Shown piece by piece: positions 1 through 10,111 of a stretch of DNA of 64,000 bases (the stretch's first letter is position 1; the number at the start of each line of letters is the position of its first letter). The notes below the pieces were generated by a model that saw only the letters and a program-made list of their open reading frames with translations, was not told where the DNA came from and searched no databases. Position numbers and translations under genes: made by a program. The stretch spans positions 930,001 through 994,000 of the forward strand of contig NZ_CP128233.1 of the NCBI RefSeq assembly GCF_030344915.1, read 5' to 3'. The DNA is from Neopusillimonas aromaticivorans. Its GTDB lineage: Bacteria; Pseudomonadota; Gammaproteobacteria; Burkholderiales; Burkholderiaceae_B.

Positions 1-1369
1 CACCCAGCGGGTAACCCAGACCCAGCGACACGGCCAGATCAATGTCTTCAGGCGTTGCGATGGTCTGCTGGGCGATATCGCATGCCACGTTAACAATCGC
101 CGCCACCAGGCGCTGGCCTACGAAGCCGGCCGAATCATCAATAACCGACACCGGCGTATCGTCTGACGCGAAGACGGCATGAGCGGCATCGCGCCACTGC
201 GGCAAAGTAGCCAGCGAGCACATCACCACCCGTCGCTTGCCCTGCTCAAGACCAAAGAAAGTATCCAGCGCAACGGTACGCTCACCATCAAGCTGATGGG
301 CACTGACCACGCCGGCGCAATCCTCACCATAAGGGGTGACCACCAGCAAGGCATCGGCAGGCGGCTGTTCGGACGAAATCACATTGACCTTGAGCGTCTT
401 GAGCAAGGCCAAGGCACGTTTATGCCCCACCGAATGGTAAGGTGCTACCCAGACATTCAGGTTGGCAGGCAACGCAGGCACAATCGGCGCCTCGGGAACC
501 TGTTTCTGACCATCGACATAGCGGTAAAAACCTTCGCCGGTTTTACGACCCAGCAAACCACCAGCAAAACGTACCGCAGTAATCGGCGACGGACGAAAAC
601 GCGGCTCGTCGTAGAACTGCTGGTAAATCGATTCCATGACCGGATGCGAGACATCGAGCGCTGTCAGATCGAGCAATTCAAACGGCCCCATACGAAAACC
701 CGCTTGCTCGCGAATGATGGCATCGATCTGATAAAACGGAGCAACCGATTCTTGTGCAGCACGCAGGCCTTCGATGTTCAGACCACGACCTGCATGGTTC
801 ACAATGAAACCGGGCATGTCTTTGGCGCGCACCGGCTTATGACCCATTTTGCGGGCCAGGGCCATCAGGGCATCGCCGGTTTCGCGCTCTGAACGCAAAC
901 CGTCAATAATTTCGACCACTTTCATCAAGGGTACGGGATTGAAGAAATGGAAACCGGCCACACGCCCGGGCTTGTCACACCCGGCAGCAATCGCAGTGAT
1001 CGACAGGGACGATGTGTTCGACGCCAGAATGCAGTCAGCCGACACAATGCCCTCCAGCTGCTTGAATAAATCGCGCTTGACATCCAGACGCTCGATGACA
1101 GCTTCGACCACCATGTCGGCGTCAGCCATGTCGGCCAGGTCAGTGCAAGCGTGCACCCGCCCCAGCGCAGCAGAGGCGTCATCAGCCGACAACTTGCCCT
1201 TGGCCGCCAGTTTGTCCCAGGTTTGCTGCAACGACTCGCGTGCTGCGGTAATCGCCTGGGCATTAAGGTCAAACAACTTGACAGTGATACCGGCTTGAGC
1301 AGCGATTTGTGCGATACCTCGGCCCATGGCACCGGCACCGACGATCCCTACAGTATTGATTTCTTTCAT
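1..1369 (-). CDS. 3-hydroxyacyl-CoA dehydrogenase, 3' end cut by window edge
   Basis: NAD-dependent oxidation of 3-hydroxyacyl-CoA in beta-oxidation or phenylacetate-type degradation; cytosolic. Translating the minus strand from ATG 1369 gives an open frame of about 456 codons that runs off the left edge. It starts MKEINTVGIVGAGAMGRGIA, a Rossmann GxGxxG dinucleotide-binding motif. Later come the substrate-domain segments FHFFNPVPLMKVVE and GFIVNHAGRGLN typical of HADH. The frame continues past about 300 residues into a second helical domain (SAGFVGQRLVAAIVN), so it is the long, two-C-domain form (PaaC/PaaH-like) and not the 280-residue HBD form. The exact substrate cannot be told from sequence. 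It lies 54 bp from the rep stop codon, in the same direction. Confidence 0.85.
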   Translation of the reverse strand, partial: MKEINTVGIVGAGAMGRGIAQIAAQAGITVKLFDLNAQAITAARESLQQTWDKLAAKGKLSADDASAALGRVHACTDLADMADADMVVEAVIERLDVKRDLFKQLEGIVSADCILASNTSSLSITAIAAGCDKPGRVAGFHFFNPVPLMKVVEIIDGLRSERETGDALMALARKMGHKPVRAKDMPGFIVNHAGRGLNIEGLRAAQESVAPFYQIDAIIREQAGFRMGPFELLDLTALDVSHPVMESIYQQFYDEPRFRPSPITAVRFAGGLLGRKTGEGFYRYVDGQKQVPEAPIVPALPANLNVWVAPYHSVGHKRALALLKTLKVNVISSEQPPADALLVVTPYGEDCAGVVSAHQLDGERTVALDTFFGLEQGKRRVVMCSLATLPQWRDAAHAVFASDDTPVSVIDDSAGFVGQRLVAAIVNVACDIAQQTIATPEDIDLAVSLGLGYPLG

Positions 1370-1422
1370 TTGACTCCATCTCCTGGCCTGCCGGCAACAC
1401 GCCGCGACCGCGTAAAGAAAAA

Positions 1423-3487
1423 CTACGATTTGTTAAGCAACTGTTTAAGCATGCCCAGACGTTCTTTCGGACTAAGACCCGCGCCCTGATCTGCCCCGAC
1501 AAGAGCCGCCGGATCTTGCAAACCCATTTCAGCAATAAACCGTGACGGCTCGCGCACGACATCTTCACGCGCACGCCGCCGCCGTTTGCACCAGCTGAGA
1601 TTAAGCGTGCGCCGGGCACGGGTGATACCCACGTACATCAGACGACGTTCTTCCTGGATACGCTGAGCCAGCACATCGTCGCCGGCCGCAAGATCGTCAT
1701 CGTCACGGCCCAGATGGGGCAAGAGTCCCTCTTCCACGCCCACCAAAAAACATGCGGGTATTCTAAACCTTTGGAGGCATGCAGCGTCGAGAGTTTAACG
1801 GCGTCGGGTTCTTCATCATCGCCACGCTCAAGCATCGTCACCAGCGCGATATGCTGCACCAGTTCCACCAGATTCAACTCGTCTTCCACCGCCTTGCGCT
1901 TGAGCCAGCCGGTCAGCTCAAGCACGTTCTGCCACCGGCTTTGCGCAGGCCGTTCGTCAAGCGTGTCATACAAATAACGTTCGTACTGAATGGCACCAAG
2001 CAGCTCATCCAGCACATCGGGCGCACTGCGTGCGTTATCACCGCTGGCCCGGGACCGGATGCGCTGGATGAACTCACCAAAGGTCTGCAACGGCTCAAGC
2101 TGACGAGTTGAGAGACGATCTGTAGAGCCAATCATGAAAATGGCGTCGAACAACGACAATTGCTGCGCCGAGGCGAATTCGCCCAAAGCCTGCAAGGTCG
2201 CCTGACCAATGCCGCGACGCGGCGTGGTCACGGCCCGGATGAACGACGGATCATCCGCATCATTGGCGATCAGGCGCAGATACGCCAGAATGTCGCGAAC
2301 CTCGACCTTGTCGAAAAAGCTTTGCCCGCCCGAAATGGTGTACGGTATGCGCAGATTGCGCAGCGCCTGTTCAAAGATGCGTGCCTGCTGGTTGCTGCGA
2401 TACAAAATGGCAAAATCACGCCAATTGGCGCGCCGTTCGACACGCTCTGACGAAATACGGAACGCTACCGATTCGGCCTCGATTTCTTCCGAGTCCATCG
2501 CCTTGACCTGGATCGGGTCGCCCACCCCAGGTCCGACCACAGTTTCTTTTCGAACAGGTTCGGGTTATGGCTGATGACCTGGTTGGCCGCAGCAAGCACC
2601 CGCTGCACTGACCGGTAATTTTGCTCAAGCTTGATCAGCTTCAGGTTCGGGTAATCGGTGGTCAGCTTGGCCAGATTCTGTACCGTAGCACCCCGCCAGG
2701 CATAAATGGCCTGGTCATCATCACCAACCGCCGTGAACATCGCCCGATCGCCGGTCAGCATGCGCACCAGACGATACTGGCATTCATTAGTGTCCTGGTA
2801 TTCATCAACCAGCAAATACTGAACCCGGGCTTGCCAGCGTTGCCGCACATCCGCATTGCTTTCCAGCAACAGCGCCGGCAACCGGATCAAGTCATCAAAA
2901 TCAACGGCCTGGTAGGCTTCCAGCGTCGCGTTATAGCTGCGGTAAACCCGGGCGGCTTCACCGTCACTGGGCGTTTGGGCAATCTTGTCGGCATCATCGG
3001 GGCTGACCAGTGCATTTTTCCACAGCGAAATGGTCTGTTGCACCGCTTTCAAGCGCGCCTTGTCCGTCGTCGCAAGCAACTCCTGGATAATAGCCAGCGC
3101 ATCGGTGGCATCAAAAATGGAAAACTGCGGCTTGAGCCCGACATGGGCGGCTTCCTCGCGTAAAAAACGCACCCCTAGCGAATGGAACGTACTGACCGTC
3201 AGCCCGCGCGATACCTTGCGGTCGACCAGGTTCTTGATACGCTCGCTCATTTCGCGTGCGGCCTTGTTGGTGAACGTCAAAGCCACGACCTGGCGCCCCG
3301 CGTACCCGCACTCACGCAACAGATAGGCAATCTTCTGGGTAATGACACGCGTTTTTCCACTGCCTGCACCAGCCAGCACTAGACAGGGGCCGTTCAGATA
3401 CAACACAGCCTCGCGCTGGGCCGGATTCAGATCAACCGGAAGGGTATGCCCGACGGGCAAATTCAGCCCCGATATCGCTGTAGTCAT
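1423..3487 (-). CDS. rep: ATP-dependent DNA helicase Rep (UvrD/Rep superfamily 1A), two indels
   Basis: 3'-5' DNA helicase used in replication restart and clearing of replication-fork obstacles. The start is ATG 3487 (MTTAISGLNL), sharing its A with the priA TGA stop, so the two genes are translationally coupled. Visible motifs: Walker A LAGAGSGKTRVITQKI (near residue 40), FTNKAAREM (motif Ia), DEYQDTN (motif II), GDDDQAIYAWRGA (motif III), LEQNYRS (motif IV), TLHASKGLEYPHVF (motif V). The frame breaks twice, at the C run 2525-2528 and the A run 1745-1750. Adding one base to each gives an uninterrupted 688-residue protein, normal for Rep. Rep versus UvrD is judged by length and by the priA neighbour. 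Confidence 0.88.
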
Positions 3488-5591
3488 CAGATCTCCAGAG
3501 GATCGACTTCGAGGTGGCATCGTATCCGAAGCTGACTCGCCAGAGCCAGGACATCACCACTCCATCGCGACAAGAATACCTGCAAAGCCGGGCGGCTGTC
3601 GCTTTCGACAAGCAACTGGGCCCGTTCGGTATTGGCGACCCGGACCACACGAAGCGGTACCGGGTCATAGCGCATGACGGACGATGCCGTGGCGTACCCC
3701 GCCGGATCGGCCTCGGGCAGGGCCGCTGCCTGTGTCAAAAACGACAATGCCGTCTGCACCTCACGCGCCTCAGCCGTCAGCAAGGCCTGGTAAGCAAACG
3801 GCGGCAGGCCCACCGTCTCACGCTCCTCAAGACTGTATCGGGCAAACCCTTGATAATCGTGTTTCAGCAAGGCCTGATACACGGGCTGCTCGGGGTAGTC
3901 GGTCTGAATGATGACCTCGCCGCCCTGAGTGTGACGACCGGCACGCCCCGCCACCTGCATCAATTGGGCAAACAAGCGTTCGGGGGCACGAAAATCCTGG
4001 GCGAACAGCATAGTGTCGGCATTCAGCACCCCGACCAGCCCCAAACGGGCAAAATCATGCCCCTTGGCCACCATCTGGGTACCCACCAGAATATCGACCT
4101 CTCCGGCGTGGACCTGTGCGAACAAGGCTTCCGCACTGCCCTTGAGGCGTGTGGTATCCGCATCAATGCGAGAGATGCGCGCATCCGGGAACCATTCTGC
4201 CAGGTGCTCTTCAATACGCTGGGTACCCCTGCCCATGGGCTTCAGATCCTGATCACCGCAATCGGGACAGCGCCGGGGAACAGGTGCATGGTAGCCACAA
4301 TGGTGGCACTGCAAATGATTATGCGTACGCCGACCCTGCATGCGGTGCAAGGTGGTATAGGCCGTACACCGCGGGCAGTTGCTGACCCAGCCACACGAAG
4401 CGCAACTGATCACCGGCGAATACCCCCGGCGATTCAAAAAACCAGCACCTGCTCTTTGCGCTTCAGACGCTCGCCAATCGCCTCGAGCAACTGGGGTGAA
4501 AACCCGTTCTCCATCGCAAGACGTCGTGTATCAACCAGCCGTACCTTGGGCAACTGCACCTCACGTGCGCGACGCGTCAACGAAAGCCGGGTGTACTGCC
4601 CCTTGTTGGCGTTATGCCAGCTTTCAAGCGACGGCGTCGCCGACCCCAGCACGACAGGCACCCGGGCATCACGCCCGCGCCATACCGCCAGATCACGCGC
4701 CGAATAACGCAAGCCATCTTGTTGTTTGTACGACGTGTCGTGCTCTTCATCGACAATGATGAGGCCCAATTCTGGCATTGGCGTCATGACAGACAAACGC
4801 GTACCCAGCAAGACGCGAGCCTGCCCACGCACGACACGTAACCACGCATTCAGGCGTTGCCCGTCAGCCAGGCCGCTGTGCAATACAGCCAGCACATCAT
4901 CGCTGACGACCGTCGCCAGTCGCGCGCGCAAGGTTTGCTCGAACTGCGGGGTCAGGTTGATTTCCGGCACCATGAACAACACCTGCCGACCGGCGGCCAG
5001 CACCTGCGTTGCCGCTGCGAGGTAAACCTCGGTTTTACCGCTGCCGGTTACCCCATGCAGCAAGAAAGTCGCATGACCCTGCGCTGCCGAAATAGTCTGA
5101 ACCGCCACCTGCTGTTCATCGTTCAATACCGGCGCTTCGACGGGAGCAGGCGAATGGATTAACGCCTTCGCCTTGCGACGATCGGCTCTTTCAACAGGGC
5201 CACCACGCGCCGCCTTGCCGAGATACGCCGATACCTTACGCAATGGCACCGGCAATGACGGCAGCATGACTTCACCCAACGGGCGCTGGTAATATCTTGC
5301 CGCAAACGCTGTCAAACGCAGCCAGTCGTCGGGCATGGGCGGCAAATCGGCCAGCACCTGATCCACAGCCCTGACCTGCTCAAACGGTAGTTCGGGCTGT
5401 GCTCGAACCTCTGCCACCATGCCGATCATCTGACGTCGGCCAAACGAGACCAAGACACGCTGCCCGACCGCAGCAGGCACAGGCGACCAGTAATCGAACA
5501 CGCCGGGCAATGGCACATCAAGCGCTACCCCAAGCCAATGGCGGGTACCTTCAAATGATGTCGCCGCAGTTCCGGTCGATGGGGAGTTCAC
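3487..5591 (-). CDS. priA: Primosomal protein N' (replication restart helicase PriA), one indel
   Basis: Recognises stalled forks and recombination intermediates and reloads the replicative helicase. The N-terminal DNA-binding part (LDVPLPGVFDYWSP) is followed by a helicase core with Walker A LLHGVTGSGKTEVYL and a DEEH box (IIVDEEHDTSYKQQ). The zinc-binding domain is CASCGWVSNCPRC followed by CHHCGYHAPVPRRCPDCGD, eight cysteines in pairs. Two overlapping frames meet at the A run 4436-4441; one extra base turns VLVF-stop into VLVFLNRRGYSP, the conserved PriA sequence. Restored length is 701 residues. The stop codon overlaps the rep start, so priA-rep form an operon read leftward from the promoter region 5592-5870. 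Confidence 0.93.
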
Positions 5592-5872
5592 GTAAAAGCG
5601 CCTCGATACTTAAAGTGGTTTCTGAGCTGAATCGTGTAATGCACGCAGGGGCGGGCGATTCAAGAAACTGTCAGCCGCCCTGTGGATAACTTTGGGGAAA
5701 ATAAAAGGAACAACCTGTTGAAAGTCAATAAAGGAAAAGCCTGTATTTTTCAACAGCTCTTTGAAAAACCAGTTTATCTCAATAAAAACAATTAGTTATA
5801 TTAAACCAACGTGATTTGGTAAAACTTGCCATACCGATCATGCACCGCAATACGATCTGTGCACAACTAAAG
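5592..5872. promoter_or_regulatory. priA upstream region with a perfect DnaA box
   Basis: No gene is visible in this AT-rich 281-bp gap between the priA start and the hemE terminator. TGTGGATAA at 5681-5689 is the exact complement of the DnaA box TTATCCACA, about 90 bp upstream of the priA start. It could regulate priA or titrate DnaA. I saw no further perfect box nearby, so an origin of replication is not supported. Confidence 0.45.
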
Positions 5873-5900
5873 CGAAAAGCCCGCTGTCACGGGCTTTTCG
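5873..5900 (-). terminator. hemE intrinsic terminator
   Basis: Perfect 11-bp inverted repeat CGAAAAGCCCG / CGGGCTTTTCG with a 6-base loop, 21 bp beyond the hemE stop. Read on the minus strand, the 3' arm ends in T-rich sequence (CTTTTCGCTTTAG), as expected for a rho-independent terminator. The A-rich 5' side could also serve the plus strand, but no plus-strand gene ends here. Confidence 0.75.
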
Positions 5901-5921
5901 TGTTTGTTATTGCGCAATAAA

Positions 5922-6990
5922 TCAATGATTTCGACGGCTGTACGAATGCACTTCGTCAACCAGAATGCCAACGGCTTCGGGCGGTGTAAAACGCGAAATA
6001 CCATGCCCCAGATTGAACACATGCCCCCCAGGCCAACCGGGCCAAAATCATCAATCACGCGACGCGCCTCGGCACGAATAGCCTCTTCGGTGCCAAACAA
6101 CGCCATCGGATCGAGATTACCTTGCAAAGCCACCCGGTCTTCGATGCGCCGACGCGCTTTGGCCAGATTGACTGTCCAATCAACCCCCATGGCATCACAC
6201 CCGCTATCCGCAATGTCTTCCAGCCACAAGCCACCACCCTTGGTAAACACAATGACAGGAACACGCTGCCCATCGTTCTCGCGAACCAGACCCTCGACGA
6301 CCTTGCGCGTGTACGCCAGCGAAAACTGCTGGAACAAACCATCGGCCAGAACACCACCCCAACTGTCAAAGACCATGACCGCCTGAGCCCCGGCCTGGAT
6401 TTGCGCATTCAGGTAGGCAATGGTGGTCTGGGTATTGATCTCGAGAATCCGGTGCAGCAGATCGGGGCGGCTGTACAGCATCCCCTTGATAAGGCGGTAG
6501 TCATCTGACCCTTGCCCTTCCACCATGTAACAGGCTACCGTAAACGGGCTGCCTGCAAAGCCGATGAGGGGACTTTGCCATCAAGCTCTTTACGAATGAG
6601 CGATACCGCGTCGAAAACATAGCGAAGTTCTGACAGGTCGGGGACGCGCAACGCCGAAACGTCGGCCTCGGTGCGCACCGGACGAGCGAACTGCGGGCCT
6701 TCGCCGGCCACAAAATCAAGCCCCAGCCCCATGGCATGAGGAACGGTAAGAATGTCGGAAAACAGGATAGCCGCGTCAAGATCAAACCGTTCGAGCGGCT
6801 GGAGTGTCACTTCGCAGGCATACTCGGGGTTCTGCGCCAGCCCCATGAACGAACCGGCACGCGCACGCGTCTGGTTGTACTCGGGCAAATACCGGCCCGC
6901 CTGACGCATCAGCCACAAGGGCGTATACGGCACAGGTTGACGCAACAATGAACGAATGAAAACATCGTTTTTCAGGGATGGAAAAGACAC
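5922..6990 (-). CDS. hemE: Uroporphyrinogen decarboxylase, two indels
   Basis: Decarboxylates the four acetate side chains of uroporphyrinogen III to coproporphyrinogen III; cytosolic haem biosynthesis. The start ATG 6990 gives the family N-terminus with the active-site stretch PLWLMRQAGRYLPEY near residue 30. The catalytic-aspartate region ILFSDILTVPHAMG follows near residue 83. The frame breaks at G run 6568-6571 (restores KVPLIGFAGSPFTVACYMVEG) and at C run 6024-6029 (restores GGHVFNLGHGISRFTPPEAV). With both bases restored the protein is 356 residues and stops at 5922, the normal family length. The uncorrected frame would run on to 5867, into the terminator. hemA lies 18 kb away on the same strand. 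Confidence 0.93.
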
Positions 6991-7043
6991 GGCAATCCTT
7001 GTTAGTTAACCGGGGTGATTTTACCCCCGGACGAAAATATGAC

Positions 7044-7871
7044 TTATGTCTCGATGCGATAGGCACTGGCGTCGATCTGATACTTTCGCATCAGGGCCCA
7101 GAACGCGCGACGGTGCTTCTGTGCAGCCCTGGCTGCCATCGCAATATTGCCCGAGCAACGACCCAGGGCAGCGGCAATATAGGCCCGTTCGAAACGCTCG
7201 ATAACTTTCCCTTTTGCCGCCCGGAATGACTCTTTGCTGGTTGCAGAGCGTGCCGCAGTAGCCACCGCATAGGCATCCAGCTCCAGGCCGGTGCGATGCA
7301 GTATGGTATCGCAGATATCTTGCTCAGACATCGCCCCGCTGGACAGTGTCGCCTTGGCTTCGGCAGACGCTACACACCGGCCTGAAGCAGGACGTTTGAC
7401 CGGCTCTGAAATGGTCAGGACTGAACGAGTTGCCGCAACATCGGGAGCGCCGCGCATCGGCACGCCACGCATGAGCAACTGGTTGACGCGAGCCCGGATC
7501 TCATCATAGCAAACCGGGGAACGTACGAAGTCCGCAAGCCCCAAAGCCATCAGATCATTGATTGCAGCCGCCTTCAAGCCGTCAGCAATCGCCAGCACAG
7601 GCGTGCCGCTGCAGCCTTGGACGCCAGACAACAAACGACGACACCACGACAAACTGCTAACGGTCACGGCCACAATACAGGCATCATAGCGGCGCAGCGC
7701 CATTGCCTCATCGCGTAAATAATTACCCGTTTCAATCTGCGCATCGGTCTGTTCACCCCCTATCGTGTGCAAATGCAAACGCCCGTTCAGATAACCACCC
7801 GCCGCCAGTTGTGGCCACAACTGGTGATCCGCACGGGACAACAGTACCGCACAGTCGATTTGTTCTCTCAT
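7044..7871 (-). CDS. Response-regulator-like protein with C-terminal Fis-type HTH
   Basis: About 275 residues. The start MREQIDCAVLLSRADH (ATG 7871) is preferred over an upstream in-frame start because AAGGAG lies just before it. Residues 1-140 look like a degenerate receiver or flavodoxin-like fold, with alternating hydrophobic strands (DACIVAVTVSSLSW, TPVLAIADGLKA) and no obvious phosphoacceptor aspartate with its acidic partners. The last 50 residues (FERAYIAAALGRCSGNIAMAARAAQKHRRAFWALMRKYQI) match the Fis-family HTH that ends NtrC-class regulators, but the sigma-54 AAA+ domain is missing. It therefore probably binds DNA without activating sigma-54 polymerase. Target genes are unknown. It lies between hemE and the atp operon on the same strand. 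Confidence 0.6.
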   Translation of the reverse strand: MREQIDCAVLLSRADHQLWPQLAAGGYLNGRLHLHTIGGEQTDAQIETGNYLRDEAMALRRYDACIVAVTVSSLSWCRRLLSGVQGCSGTPVLAIADGLKAAAINDLMALGLADFVRSPVCYDEIRARVNQLLMRGVPMRGAPDVAATRSVLTISEPVKRPASGRCVASAEAKATLSSGAMSEQDICDTILHRTGLELDAYAVATAARSATSKESFRAAKGKVIERFERAYIAAALGRCSGNIAMAARAAQKHRRAFWALMRKYQIDASAYRIET

Positions 7872-8159
7872 GGTCCGCTCCTTGGTTAACAGACCTGCAC
7901 AACACGCAGGCCTGAACACCAATGGTAGAGAAGGCGTCATTACGACACCATTCGGAGAAAAACAACTCGGCAATTACGCTTGTCAGTTAGCAAACCCCTT
8001 CAACTGAAGCGTCCAGCGCAGCACAGGTATAGTGTCACCCAGAGATGCCGGAACGATTCAAGGAGTCAGTACCAGGAATTCGAAAATCGCCATCTGGCGC
8101 AGGGAAAGACGGGCACGGCTGCAAGACGTACCAGAACGAAAAATGATGATGTGCGGATA

Positions 8160-8186
8160 AAAAAACGGCCCTAAGGCCGTTTTTTT
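8160..8186 (-). terminator. atp operon terminator
   Basis: Inverted repeat AAAAAACGGCC / GGCCGTTTTTTT with a 4-base loop (CTAA), 17 bp past the atpC stop. On the minus strand the GC stem is followed by a T run, a classical intrinsic terminator ending the nine-gene atp transcript. The flanking stretch 7872-8156 holds no gene I can support. Confidence 0.9.
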
Positions 8187-8202
8187 TAGTTCAGGAAACC
8201 GT

Positions 8203-8634
8203 TCAATGACGGCTCTTGTTCGCCTGGCGGAGCTTTTGTGCGGCTGCCGCTTGTGCAGCCAGCATGGCCAGTTCGGCCTCGACAACAGCGATATCTGCCT
8301 TGTCTTTGGCGGTGCGCAACGCTTCTTCAGCACGCTTGCGCGCTTCAAGCGCCTTGGCTTCATCAAGGTCTTCAGCCCGGATCGCCGTGTCGGAAAGAAC
8401 CGTCACGCCGGAAGGCTGGACTTCGATAATGCCACCGGCCACGAAAACATTGGTTTCACCACTACCATCGGCGAGAACAATCTTTACCGTACCCGGACGA
8501 ATACGCGAGATGAGCGGCGTATGACCAGGCATGATGCCCAGTTCGCCGGACTCGCCAGGCAGCGCAACGAATTTCGCCTCACCGGAGAAAATCGATTCTT
8601 CTGCACTAACGACGTCAACGTGTAATGTGGCCAT
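8203..8634 (-). CDS. atpC: ATP synthase F1 epsilon subunit
   Basis: Central-stalk regulatory subunit of F1, 143 residues. It has the N-terminal beta-sandwich (LHVDVVSAEESIFSGEAKFVALPGESGELGIMPGHTPLIS, given here in part) and a C-terminal helical hairpin rich in Ala, Glu and Lys (residues 90-140), which in this family can extend to inhibit ATP hydrolysis. It is last in the atpIBEFHAGDC operon, 12 bp after atpD and just before the terminator at 8160-8186. Length and sequence are typical; start ATG 8634. Confidence 0.95.
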   Translation of the reverse strand: MATLHVDVVSAEESIFSGEAKFVALPGESGELGIMPGHTPLISRIRPGTVKIVLADGSGETNVFVAGGIIEVQPSGVTVLSDTAIRAEDLDEAKALEARKRAEEALRTAKDKADIAVVEAELAMLAAQAAAAQKLRQANKSRH

Positions 8635-8646
8635 AAGAACCCCTTG

Positions 8647-10065
8647 TTACAGTGCTTTGGCTTTCTCGAGTGCTTCGTCGATGGAGCCAACCATGTAGAA
8701 AGCCTGTTCGGGAACAGCGTCACACTCGCCATCAACAATCATCTTGAAGCCGCGCAATGTTTCGGACAGCGGAACGTATTTGCCGGGCGAACCGGTAAAC
8801 ACTTCAGCCACGTGGAATGGCTGCGACAGGAAGCGCTGGATTTTACGGGCGCGAGCAACCGCCTGCTTGTCTTCGGGAGACAATTCATCCATACCCAGAA
8901 TCGCAATAATGTCGCGCAGTTCTTTGTAGCGCTGCAGTGTCTGTTGAACACCACGGGCAATTTGATAATGCTCTTCACCAACGACTTGCGGATCAAGCTG
9001 ACGGCTGGTCGAGTCAAGTGGATCGACGGCCGGATAAATACCCAGTGCGGCGATGTCACGCGACAGAACGACGGTGGAGTCAAGGTGCAAGAAGGTGGTT
9101 GCAGGCGACGGGTCGGTCAAGTCGTCGGCAGGAACGTAGACGGCCTGGATCGACGTGATAGAACCGGTTTTGGTTGACGTAATGCGCTCTTGGAGCTTGC
9201 CCATTTCTTCAGCCAGCGTCGGCTGGTAACCTACCGCAGAAGGCATACGACCCAGCAGCGCGGATACTTCAGTACCAGCCAGGGTGTAACGGTAGATGTT
9301 GTCAACGAAGAACAGAATGTCACGGCCTTCGTCACGGAACTTCTCGGCCATGGTCAAGCCCGACAGCGCAACGCGCAGACGGTTACCGGGAGGCTCGTTC
9401 ATCTGACCGAAAACCATCGCTACCTTGGATTCGGACAGGTTGTCCATTTTGATAACGCCGGCTTCTGCCATTTCGTGGTAGAAGTCGTTACCTTCGCGGG
9501 TACGCTCACCCACACCGGCAAACACCGACAAACCACTGTGTGCCTTGGCGATATTATTGATGAGTTCAAGCATGTTCACGGTTTTACCTACACCCGCACC
9601 ACCGAACAGACCCACCTTACCGCCTTTAGCGAAGGGGCAAACCAGGTCAATCACCTTGATGCCGGTCTCAAGCAACTCGACCGAAGGCGACAGCTCGTCG
9701 AACTTGGGAGCATCCTGGTGAATGGCACGGGTTTCTTCGGAAAGAATGGGGCCGCGCTCGTCGATGGGGCGACCGAGAACGTCCATAATGCGACCGAGTG
9801 TACCCTGGCCGACAGGCACCGAAATGGGCGCGCCGGTATTGGCAACCGCCATGCCGCGACGCAGGCCATCGGATGAACCCATGGCGATGGTGCGGACAAC
9901 GCCGTCGCCCAGTTGCTGCTGAACTTCAAACGTAAGACCGGCTTCAGCGAACTTGGAGCTGTCGTCTGCGAGTTTGAGCGCGTCGTAAATGTTTGGAATG
10001 CTGTCGCGGGGGAACTGAATATCCACCACGGCGCCGATGCACTGAACGATGGTACCGTTGCTCAT
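8647..10065 (-). CDS. atpD: ATP synthase F1 beta subunit
   Basis: Catalytic nucleotide-binding subunit of F1, 472 residues, intact. Walker A GLFGGAGVGKTVNM (P-loop near residues 155-165), the catalytic-glutamate segment GERTREGNDFYHEM and Walker B DILFFVDNIYRYTLAG are all in place. ALGIYPAVDPLDSTSR is the conserved C-terminal hinge region. It is co-transcribed between atpG and atpC. This gene carries no indel, which supports the view that the broken genes elsewhere reflect errors at homopolymers only. Confidence 0.97.
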   Translation of the reverse strand: MSNGTIVQCIGAVVDIQFPRDSIPNIYDALKLADDSSKFAEAGLTFEVQQQLGDGVVRTIAMGSSDGLRRGMAVANTGAPISVPVGQGTLGRIMDVLGRPIDERGPILSEETRAIHQDAPKFDELSPSVELLETGIKVIDLVCPFAKGGKVGLFGGAGVGKTVNMLELINNIAKAHSGLSVFAGVGERTREGNDFYHEMAEAGVIKMDNLSESKVAMVFGQMNEPPGNRLRVALSGLTMAEKFRDEGRDILFFVDNIYRYTLAGTEVSALLGRMPSAVGYQPTLAEEMGKLQERITSTKTGSITSIQAVYVPADDLTDPSPATTFLHLDSTVVLSRDIAALGIYPAVDPLDSTSRQLDPQVVGEEHYQIARGVQQTLQRYKELRDIIAILGMDELSPEDKQAVARARKIQRFLSQPFHVAEVFTGSPGKYVPLSETLRGFKMIVDGECDAVPEQAFYMVGSIDEALEKAKAL

Positions 10066-10111
10066 GTTTAGTCCTTGCTAAATATCTTTGACGGGATGCC
10101 CTTCTGTCTGG

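Noticed and set aside
5592..5872. Chromosomal origin of replication
   Set aside because: Only one DnaA box, no dnaA or gidA nearby.
9190..9876. Plus-strand ORFs across the atp operon
   Set aside because: All are antisense shadows of intact atp genes.
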